DNA of 20,142 bases from Capniomyces stellatus (lineage: Eukaryota; Kickxellomycota; Harpellomycetes; Harpellales; Legeriomycetaceae), in NCBI GenBank assembly GCA_001661515.1, contig LUVW01000024.1, forward strand, positions 180,078 to 200,219. The letters run 5' to 3'. The notes under the pieces were generated by a model that saw only the letters and a list, made by a program, of their open reading frames with translations, was not told where the DNA came from and searched no databases. This document shows, one piece after another, positions 8,276-16,422 of the stretch. Each line of letters opens with the position of its first letter. Positions within the stretch are counted from its first letter, which is position 1. A program made the translations under genes and the position numbers.

Positions 8276-11274
8276 ATGACGAATAAATCGAGCACTAATC
8301 AAGGTAGCAGAAAAGCCGTGGACTTACTATCGGATGTAGATAATGACTTGGATGGAATAGTGGGTTGGGATATGAAGGCGATCCCAGTTAAAAAAATGAG
8401 CAGTGCACACGCGAGCTCGCAAAGGGACACTTACCTGGGCCAGACAGACAAGTATGGGTTTGGGACTAGCATGGCGTTGGGTAGTATAAGCGGCAACAGT
8501 GGTAATGCAGTTGGTAAGGGGATTGGATTGTATAAAACGAATTCAAGCATGCAGGGCAGCAGTAACAGTAGTAGTATTAATGCTGGATTTTACGATAAAG
8601 CAAAGCCGCAAACACCGGTAAATTACTATATTGATACAAGTCGGCTTAAAAAGGAGCCACCAAAGGCAGCAAAGCAGGCAGAGAAGGACCTGTTCGGCGA
8701 TCTGATCAGTTTCTCAGCAACAAGCAGTCCTCAGCCAGTTGCAAAAGAAGTTGGTACGAGTTCGAAAGCTGGATACAGCGCCCCAGACCAGGGGGCAGGT
8801 AACAGGGATATACTTTATAAGAGTTCAAATATAGATAAGAGTGGACAGGGAGTAAGTGGCGGATATGGTTTAGAGTCGTTTGATAGTGATGTTTTTAAAT
8901 CGGCGAGTCTTTTTAGCAAGAAGGAGCCTGCGGGTAGCTGGAAAACGAATATTGGAGGAGCCAACAATAGCAAAGTAAACGAATTGTGGAACTTTGATCT
9001 ACTGAGCCCGGTTAAGCCGGGTAGTTGCAAAGATGTGAGTATATAAAAGTAAAATTTCTTGGATAGTTGGTTGGTTAACTAAGCCAACATAAATTAAAGC
9101 TGAAGTTAGAATCGAGATTAAAACTGAAATTGAAACGTATTTGTGACTAATAGGGTGATTGGAAAAAGGAAGAGCATGCGGGAAGAGTGGAGGAGGCGAA
9201 TAATTTGGGTACCCCAGAGGCCAGAAATGGGAACAAAACAAACATTAGTGTCGTATTTCAGCCGGGAGATTTATTGGGTGGAATGACAAACGAGTTTTCA
9301 GATGGTTTCGGTGACGTGAGGGATACGGAAACAGGCAACTATAGGCACGGGGACTCGAGCAAGAGTGATAGTAAATTTAAAGGAAAGGGGGTAGAGAGTG
9401 CGGATGTAGTGGACCGGGATTTTGGGATAGCGCAGGTAATGCAAGCAGGGTTTTCGTATGAGCAGGCAACAGCTGCATTAGAGATAAATGGGTGGAAAGT
9501 TGGACAGGCTATAGAGCTGTTGGAGGAGCAAACAGGGCAAAGCAGAAGCAGAAGCAGAGTAAACCAAGGCAATACAGGCTTGGCAGAGGGACGGGATGGG
9601 TATGGCAAGAGTGGGTACAGTGGGGATTTGTACCGAGACAGAGCCGAAAGAGCGAGTGCAGCTAGAGGATCAACGGCGGAGGTTGGAGGAAAGATTTTGT
9701 CAGCAGCAAGCGAGGTGAGATCGAGTCTGTTTAGCAAGGCTGAGCAATGGCTTGGACAAGGTAAATCGATAATGAAGAATGTGGGACTGGGCGAGGGTTT
9801 AAGCGCACGAAATGGGAGATCTGGGGAATTGGGAGCAAGTAAAAGGTATAGCGGCGGTTCGGGCGATTTTAAATTTGAAGAGTATAGAGACTGGTCAAGC
9901 GACGAAGATGATTCGTCCAGAATTGAACATAAAGACATTCACAGCAGCAGTCAGGCTAGTGGAGCGAGCAAAGGGGGCGAAGAAGACTTGATGGGCAGCA
10001 GCAGGAGCAGAAGCAACAACCCCATAGCCAACAAACCAGCAAACCTACAGCAGCCAGCAGCGAGCCAAAAGCTCAAGCCAAGTGCAGTGAGCCTAGAGCG
10101 TATTAACAAGAATATTCCGTATGTGGACGCAGAGATACTGACTCGATCGGCAATTGAAAAACTGGCAGCCAACCAGCAGTTCAGGCTGGGCCAACACGAA
10201 CAGGCATCGGTGGGATACACAAAGGCGATTTCAATGATGCAGGCCAGTGCAGACCATCCATACAACATTACACTGCTTAACAACAGAGCTCAGACATACT
10301 CAAAGATGGGCGACTCCAAGCTGGCTCTCAACGACCTGAACCAGGTTATTGCCATGTCAGCCAGGTTTTCCGGGGTTGAAATGATTAGTCTTCATCTTGG
10401 CCCCAAACCGCCCAAAAAAACCACAGCCACAACCACAACCACTGGCTCTCCGTCAAGTACTGCCAAGCTCGACTTATTTGCTCTTGATTTTGGCACCAGT
10501 TTGGCCTTAAACCAACCCCCAAAATTAAACTCAGGATCAAGCCCAAACCCAAACATCCATTCAAAATCAAGCCCTGTTGACTACACAAAGCTGGACACCC
10601 ACGTTGATGTTCTGCAGCACACCAAAAAGGCGTACCTGCGCAGAGCTGAGATCTACGAGTCTCTTGAAAAATACACCCTGGCTTTGGACGACTACACCCG
10701 CGTTTTGTCCTTGAAGTTTGACTCCACCTCCGCCCAAAAGTCTCGCTCCGGGGTGACCAGGTGCAGAGCCGCTTTGGGTCTGCCGAAATCCCCATCGCTC
10801 CAAACACCCCCCAAAAAACTGCTTTCTACCCAGCATAACCCCAGGAATTCTACCCAACAACACCCACGCCCCTCCAGCATCTCCAAAAACACTCCAAAGA
10901 TCCACATCACCCAAACCCCATCAGCCCTGCTTTCCCAGCAATCGTCCCAGGCCCAGCAGTACAGCGAACAGTCCTTCAACCTGACCGATGAAGTCCAGCT
11001 GATCATCAACAACTGGAAAGCCAACAATGTCTCCAATCTGCGCGCTTTGCTGTCGTCTGTACACAAAGTATACAGCAAAATCGACGAAATATCCCTATTT
11101 ACCCTGATTGACAACAACAGCGTAAAACGTGCTTACATCAAAACCATCTCCAAAGTCCATCCTGATAAGCTCAAATCTGACATTCCTGTAAAGGAAAAAA
11201 TGATTGCAAGCTCTGTGTTCTCCGTGCTAAACGAAGCTTGGTCCGCCTTCAAACTCCAAAACAACATTTCTTGA
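8276..11274 (+). CDS. SWA2: Auxilin-like J-protein with UBA and TPR domains (Swa2 family)
   Basis: Cochaperone that recruits and stimulates Hsc70/Ssa to strip clathrin from coated vesicles. Exons are 8276-9034 and 9154-11274; the intron (donor GTGAGT, acceptor TAATAG) is phase 0. The product is 959 aa, longer than the 668 aa of yeast Swa2. The first 330 residues are disordered, rich in Gly, Ser and Asn, with DLL/DLF-type clathrin- or adaptor-binding peptides (AVDLLSD, DLFGDLISF, FDLLSP). A UBA domain spans about 342-382 (QVMQAGFSYEQATAALE). TPR helices start near 585 (KLAANQQFRLGQHEQA, LLNNRAQTYSKMG). A Pro/Thr/Ser insertion separates them from another TPR at about 744-800 (KAYLRRAEIYESLEKY). 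The C-terminal J domain carries HPD at 922-924 followed by K and an ExW..F end, as in auxilins. The domain order UBA-TPR-J matches Swa2. The upstream coding strand is G-rich and the downstream part C-rich. Confidence 0.9.
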
Positions 11275-11560
11275 TTTGCCTCCTTTCTTGCCCTTTTTAT
11301 TATTATCGGAGATTACCAATTTTGTTTACTTTTTTCTTTTTTTTTTTTATCTCTAACAAAACTTTAAATTAATTCTAGATTTTAATTTTGGTTTTGATAT
11401 CGATTCAGCTCTCGTTACTCACAATCAATAGATAACGCACACTTTTATTCAACTACTGTATCTATCCTTACTATTGTCATTATCTCCATCACCTTTCCAA
11501 CCTATTTTTTATTTGTAATCAGAAAAGAGAAGCGATAAAGAAAAGCCGACCCAATTTAAT
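11275..11560. other. Short spacer between the auxilin and hypothetical genes
   Basis: T-rich 3' flank of the auxilin gene followed by an A/G-rich stretch just before ATG 11561. No clear TATA box or other signal was seen. Confidence 0.4.
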
Positions 11561-12229
11561 ATGCTTAAAACGAAATTCAGATATGCTGGGTTAATAACCA
11601 ATCAGCTCAATCCAAGAAATATCCTTGCCAAAACCAATCCAATATCCCCGATCGAGCTAACAAAAGACCGAAAGTATAGCTTGGTACTGGCTTTAAAGCA
11701 AAAACCGACTCTAAATGAAACTGTAAATCTAAACCAAGCTGTAAACCTAAACCTAAACCTAAAAGCAAGGGCAAAACCTAATCTTAATAATGACGGAATT
11801 CAAATTCGAAATTACTCCTTGTTGGTTGCAAATCAAAAACAAAGTAAAATAAACAGATCGAGTAAGCTCAGTCATCGAAGCAAGTCCGATACCTCAACAC
11901 CCAATCCTATATTTGCCAAAATCATGTCAAGCCCGAAACTACTGTTAATAATAAAGGAGGTGTTTGTTTTGCTGGACCAAAAGGGAATAATGGATCTCAA
12001 AAACCCTAAACCCCCATCAATGCTCAAGATGTTGAAATTCGTCAGTGACACGGAAATCTCGGCTCTTTTTTTGAAACTCACAAAGGCAATGAAGGAAGAA
12101 GGCATCGAGTTATCCTCCGCTGATTTGGTTAACTTTATGCAAAAGTCCTCTTCCTTTGATAAAGCAAGCGAGTTTATAAACGGAATAGAAAGCACCACCG
12201 CCAATGAAGCCAAAAAACCAAACAAATAG
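11561..12229 (+). CDS. Hypothetical protein, 222 aa, mitochondrial-like N-terminus
   Basis: I do not recognise it by name. The intronless frame opens at ATG 11561. The first 32 residues contain Lys and Arg but no acidic residue (MLKTKFRYAGLITNQL onward), which would suit a mitochondrial presequence. Residues about 35-120 are low-complexity, rich in Asn, Lys, Leu and Ser, and include a short Asn-Leu repeat. From about 122 to 205 comes a compact helical region: FAKIMSSPKLLLIIKEVF, then GIMDLKNPKPPSMLKMLKF, then ISALFLKLTKAMKEEGIEL. This pattern of a helix, a Lys-Pro-Pro turn and further helices is conserved-looking and is where a homologue search should focus. The tail is Lys/Asn-rich. The gene converges with the p24 gene, 496 nt between the stop codons. 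A soluble mitochondrial protein is my best inference. Confidence 0.65.
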   Translation: MLKTKFRYAGLITNQLNPRNILAKTNPISPIELTKDRKYSLVLALKQKPTLNETVNLNQAVNLNLNLKARAKPNLNNDGIQIRNYSLLVANQKQSKINRSSKLSHRSKSDTSTPNPIFAKIMSSPKLLLIIKEVFVLLDQKGIMDLKNPKPPSMLKMLKFVSDTEISALFLKLTKAMKEEGIELSSADLVNFMQKSSSFDKASEFINGIESTTANEAKKPNK

Positions 12230-12725
12230 CTCTGAAAAATATGCAGCAGAATCGCACTGGACAAAGAGAATTTGCCTCTCTCCCTCCCACTCTCTCTCCC
12301 ACTCTCTTCTTTTTATTCTTTTTTGAGCTATTAGCTAGCTGAGTTTTATTTCTTATCTACCATACAAACTGTTTAGATTCGATTTAACTAATTGGTCAGT
12401 TCTGCCAGATATAAAAGTCTGGTGTTTTAGAAACAAAGCCTCTGCTTTCAGAGCACAGGACGCGTATTTTTAAATGAACACTTTGACGGTTAAAATAAAG
12501 CTTCGCTGTAATTTTGGTTTCAACTTATTCCATGCACCATTGTTAATGTTTTGATGTTTGTTGATTAGATGCTAAATTTCTCTCGCCTTTTTTTTTTAAT
12601 CAAGAAATATAGATGTGAAAAAGAAACAAGAAAAGAAGAGAAAAGAAAAGTAGAGAAATTTAGAGAAGAAACAAGAATATCAGAGTATTTAAACGTGCTT
12701 TCTATAAAATGTAGATGTAACAAGT
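12230..12725. other. Convergent 3' intergenic region
   Basis: Shared 3' flank of the hypothetical gene (+) and the p24 gene (-). It contains a CTCTCCCA-type pyrimidine microsatellite (about 12276-12310), a TATAAAAG inside a short inverted repeat (12405-12422), AATAAA at 12494-12499 and a purine-rich AAGAAAAG block (about 12615-12670). Confidence 0.5.
12494..12499 (+). terminator. Possible polyadenylation signal (+ strand)
   Basis: AATAAA lies 265 nt after the stop of the hypothetical gene. Motif only. Confidence 0.25.
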
Positions 12726-13694
12726 TTAAATCAGTTTCTTGGCGTGGAAGAATCTTCTAAGATAGAACACTTGAGAGGTGGCAATGCTGACCAAAACCAC
12801 AAGAGTCAATATACTGAATGTGGAGACTCGGGTGTTGGCAACCTCATTGATATCACGGAGCTTAGATTCACGAATTTTGAGATAGTTGAGATATTCTTGG
12901 ACATCTTCTAGATTGGACTCGAGACGACGGAACTCCACCTCGATTGGATCCAGCTTGGACTCGAGCTGCAGTTTTAAAAAGTCACTTGAACTGGCTCCAG
13001 ACTCCATCTTTAAGGATATTTCGGCGAAATGATTGTTTGGTGGGATTTCTATAAGCCAACATTAATTCAAAAGGTGTGAGTAATATATCAAAATGTATCA
13101 AACCAAAAATAAATAGTTTTATATTTATCTTGTTCAATCTAAACAAATATACTAGAGCACATGAAACCAATATAGCTGATAAATATGTGGAAGAACAAAC
13201 CATTCGCAAGAACGTTATCAAAGCAGACAATTACGTTAGCGTGGGCTTGGGTAACAAAGACAAAGTTCTGTTCTGTCAACCCAGTTTGATGAGTATACTT
13301 GTTATTGTTTGGGCTGTCATCGTATATCTGTTAATACCATCCAAGTTTATACAGCTTAGCTTGAGTATTTACATGCAAAATCTTTCATAATTTTTGTGTC
13401 AATTTTACCCTTGGGTAAATAGCCAACGTATAAATATAGTAAATGGATATATGGGTGGATAGATTGAAATGCATATATATAATAGATGATTTTTTGTTTT
13501 ACATTGACCGATAGAGTTTGCCCAGCAGTGTTGGTCTTGGCCTTGACGTTGACTTTGACTTGGAGATCTTTGGGGATCCATTGGGAAACGCATCTCTTGG
13601 CTGCTTGGTTTGCATGTTGAGCAATTAAATCAAACTGTAAACCAAAAACAGATGATGCAAAGATTGTTGCCGAGATGAAGGATGTGAGTCTCAT
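12726..13694 (-). CDS. ERV25: p24 family cargo adaptor, Erv25/TMED10 type, three exons
   Basis: Type I membrane protein of COPII/COPI vesicles cycling between ER and Golgi, working in heteromeric p24 complexes for cargo (notably GPI-protein) sorting. Exons on the minus strand are 13694-13503, 13327-13201 and 13048-12726. Introns are 175 nt (donor GTAAAA, acceptor AACAG) and 152 nt (donor GTTTGT, acceptor TATAG), and phases match to give 213 aa, the usual family length. A signal peptide covers about 1-18. The GOLD domain has the conserved cysteine pair C35 (AAKRCVSQW) and C99 (VIVCFDNVL). A coiled coil follows at about 130-175 (DPIEVEFRRLESNLEDV). A transmembrane helix lies at about 184-203. 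The cytosolic tail RRFFHAKKLI carries both the FF (COPII) signal and a C-terminal KKxx dilysine (COPI) signal. KRC and the KKLI tail favour Erv25/TMED10 over other p24 subfamilies. Confidence 0.92.
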
Positions 13695-14506
13695 TTTTAT
13701 CTTTTATTTTACTTGCACTGCTTTGCGCTATTCCACACTAATTTTTAGCTATTTTAAAGAATGAAGGAGAAAGAATCGATTAAATTACACGTGCACTGAA
13801 TAACATGATTATCCTGATTTAGTTGAAATTTGATATTTATACCGATAAATGCAATAATAGTGGTTTTTGAATTGGATTTCTACTTACAACTTAAGTTTAT
13901 ACACTGTTTAAAAGGCAGCAACGATGATGATGGCAACAACAAGGCTATAGATATCGAATTTGTAACGTCTGATTTTTTTTAAAAAAAAACTCGAGATTGC
14001 TTTAAACACTCTGAAAATATAAAATAGCGTTGGGTTTGGTTTGAATGTCAACTTCAAGTAATGCTTTTTGATAGTTGGCTGTGTTTGAATATTGTTGCTG
14101 GATTATAGCTTCGTTTTTTTACTATTGCTATTTGGATTTCAAAACATCTTGTAATATTGGATTTCCTTTAATAATTATCGAAAACAATGTATTATGTGCC
14201 AATAAGTCAAAGAGAATAATCTTGTATGGACGAATTGTTTCGTATAACCGGATTGTTGCACACAAAAGCGGCCAATGATTTGAAGATAGTATTCTAATTA
14301 TCGATACCATTTAGTTGAAACTAACCCACCAATCTTTTGCCATGTCATTTAATGAACAAAAAAATATTTAATTGTTTTTTTTTGCTAAATGCACTTTGCA
14401 ATTCTATTAATAGTAGCTACGACCATAATTACTATTATTCTGCAACAATGCAGAATTTTAAATAAGGAAAACAATAGACTTGCCAAAAATGCATTTGACT
14501 AGCCTT

Positions 14507-14588
14507 GATACCTGAGATACCTGAGATACCTGAGATACCTGAGATACCTGAGATACCTGAGATACCTGAGATACCTGAGATAACCTGA
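14507..14588 (+). repeat. 9-bp minisatellite, GATACCTGA, eight perfect copies plus one imperfect
   Basis: Eight exact copies of GATACCTGA run from 14507 to 14578. A ninth copy (14579-14588) has one inserted A. The repeat is non-coding in the GAT-ACC-TGA frame. On the other strand each unit contains CAGGTATC, which resembles joined acceptor and donor splice consensus sequences. Confidence 0.95.
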
Positions 14589-15600
14589 CTTTACTTTCCA
14601 ATGAGCCAAGATAACCCGCGCTTTTAGCATAGATAATTTACTTGATGAGTGACCGCTCGGTTTAACGGCAAACTGTGTACGATATGCACACTTTGCGTCT
14701 ACTTTGTATTATATATCATGTTGGATAAGGACCAGGAAGTGATGGTAGATGACCCACATAATTGCACAGACTTTATTTGTTCTTGTAATAGGACACACTT
14801 GCAACAAAAATGTAATGGGTAATAAATGAAGCGTTGACGGGTAATTTTTTGACTCAAGTGCTGAAACTACGAGTTCATAATGTTATTGAATACTCTGTAA
14901 AAGTACATCATGCATGACTTGTTTATGTGCGTGGTTTAGTTCAATATTTAAAACTATTATATTGGGTATATATTTTGCTTCAATGGCTTCACTACCCAAA
15001 CTTGATAGTAGGTCGTGTGTTCAAACAGCTTTTAACATTGATTGACTTAGGATTTGGAGCATATAAATAGGGTAGAAAATAAAAGAGAAAAGAAAAGAAA
15101 AGAGAGAGAAAAGAAAGATCTGGTTGCTTAATTAGCATCGTGGATTTATGAGCATTTTAAATTCGGTGTATACGCATCAATGTTATTGGGCGGTAAATAA
15201 AAAGCAACAAGCAACAAGCAATCACATTAATTCACATACTTTATTTATGCGAACTCTGGCAGTGAATTTAATTATTGGCATGATTTCGGCAAGTAATACA
15301 ATACGGAGTTGTGCTGTGTGTATATAAGCTTAATGTTTTGTGCCTTTTCAATGTCCACACTTGTAAAGTCCCGAGGGCAAGTTCAGGCATCGAAACGCAG
15401 TTAGTTCCAAGTATATAATAGCTTAACTTGAAAGCAAGAGCAAATCACCAAAATAAAATTTGTTAATCAATGAGGAAAATGAGAAATCAAAAATTGAGAT
15501 ATTGGCCAATTGTATTGCTGGGAAAGCCGAAATTCAACATAAAACCCCAAAATAATCAATGGTATGAAATCATCAATGAAAAAGGATGTTTAAAAATAAA

Positions 15601-15626
15601 GTTTTGGTTTTAGTTTTGGTTTTGGT
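15601..15626 (+). repeat. GTTTTG hexamer repeat, about four copies
   Basis: GTTTTG, GTTTTA, GTTTTG, GTTTTG in a row. The reverse complement is CAAAAC, the same kind of unit as in the repeats at 361-472 and 19486-19521. Confidence 0.75.
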
Positions 15627-16184
15627 GACTATTGAAGGAAAAAGCGAAAAGTTAAAATTGGTGTTGAACTCAAAGAAATAGTCGTATATCAAGTTCAACA
15701 ATTTGAATTTATTTCCCAAACACTCGTTGTATAAAGATACACCTTTATTTACCTGACAACAGTATACGAATCAACAGTTTTTTTTTTGCCCTTTAACCTC
15801 AACGAGCATATTATTATTCACCTCTTAACATTTTAGGCTTTATATATTGCTCAAGAACAAAGAATAAAACGAAAACCACTAGTCTCAAATAGCCTAGCAA
15901 TCATATCCGGTCGGATTAAAGACAATTTAAGAACAAATAAAAGAAGCGTAGAGCAGGATTAGACCAAAAAGATCAGAGACGAGATTACGCAAGTGTAAAG
16001 AGCCAACACGACCGCTACTAGATCTTTTTGAAATTGAGTGGTAATTAATTTTAGCATAATTATTAAAAGATAAAATGGTGAAAATGAGAAATGAGGTAGA
16101 CAAAAAAAATAGAGGAGAGAAAAGGATAAACAAATTAATTGTAAAAATATATTGAATTCCAGTAGATAAAGTAGACGCCGTAGC

Positions 16185-16193
16185 TATAAAATA
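16185..16193 (+). promoter_or_regulatory. Possible TATA box of the Kex1 gene
   Basis: TATAAAATA lies about 240 nt upstream of ATG 16423. A second TATAAAG at 16400-16406 is too near the start codon to serve unless the leader is extremely short. Confidence 0.35.
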
Positions 16194-16422
16194 ATCGGAA
16201 ACACGGCTTACAATACAGCGATCACATTTTACAGCGAAGGAACAAAAAAAGAAAGCAGGAAACAGCTTAAGCGTCCGAGTGGGGGGGGTTTTTTTTCTTT
16301 TTTTGTTAATAGAGATAATATATTCTACGGGTTGGGTTTACGCTAAAGTTCTTTGAGTGTGGAGGCGTTGCATTAACATAAGCCGGCGTTTTAAATTGAT
16401 ATAAAGCAGGGACTTTTACAAG

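Larger units (their letters stand above)
13695..16422. other. Long intergenic region between divergent p24 and Kex1 genes
   Basis: About 2.7 kb upstream of both genes. It contains the 9-bp minisatellite (14507-14588), purine-rich AAAGAG tracts (about 15083-15118), an AGCAAC repeat (about 15202-15220), a GTTTTG repeat (15601-15626), and the likely Kex1 promoter near its right end. Short frames exist, such as 60 aa from an ATG at 14310 on the minus strand, but none has recognisable features. No tRNA or other RNA gene was recognised. Confidence 0.5.

Noticed and set aside
9339..11117. Several minus-strand frames of 110-199 codons opposite the auxilin gene
   Set aside because: They are antisense shadows of a biased coding strand. 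They show only biased composition (Leu/Ser/Pro-rich) and no domains, while the plus strand has UBA, TPR and J motifs.
11743..11763. CCTAAA tandem units resembling a telomere repeat
   Set aside because: Only three units, inside an open reading frame in the middle of the contig. They encode an Asn-Leu run and are better seen as low complexity.
12569..12760. 63-codon plus-strand ORF rich in Lys/Glu/Arg
   Set aside because: It comes from a purine microsatellite and runs into the antisense of the p24 3' end.
14128..14310. 60-codon minus-strand ORF with a true ATG upstream of the p24 gene
   Set aside because: An overlapping plus-strand frame of similar length exists, there is no motif or signal, and the AT-rich spacer can produce both by chance.
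15000..15040. GTGTTCAAAC, resembling a tRNA T-loop
   Set aside because: No matching acceptor stem, D-arm or anticodon arm could be drawn around it.
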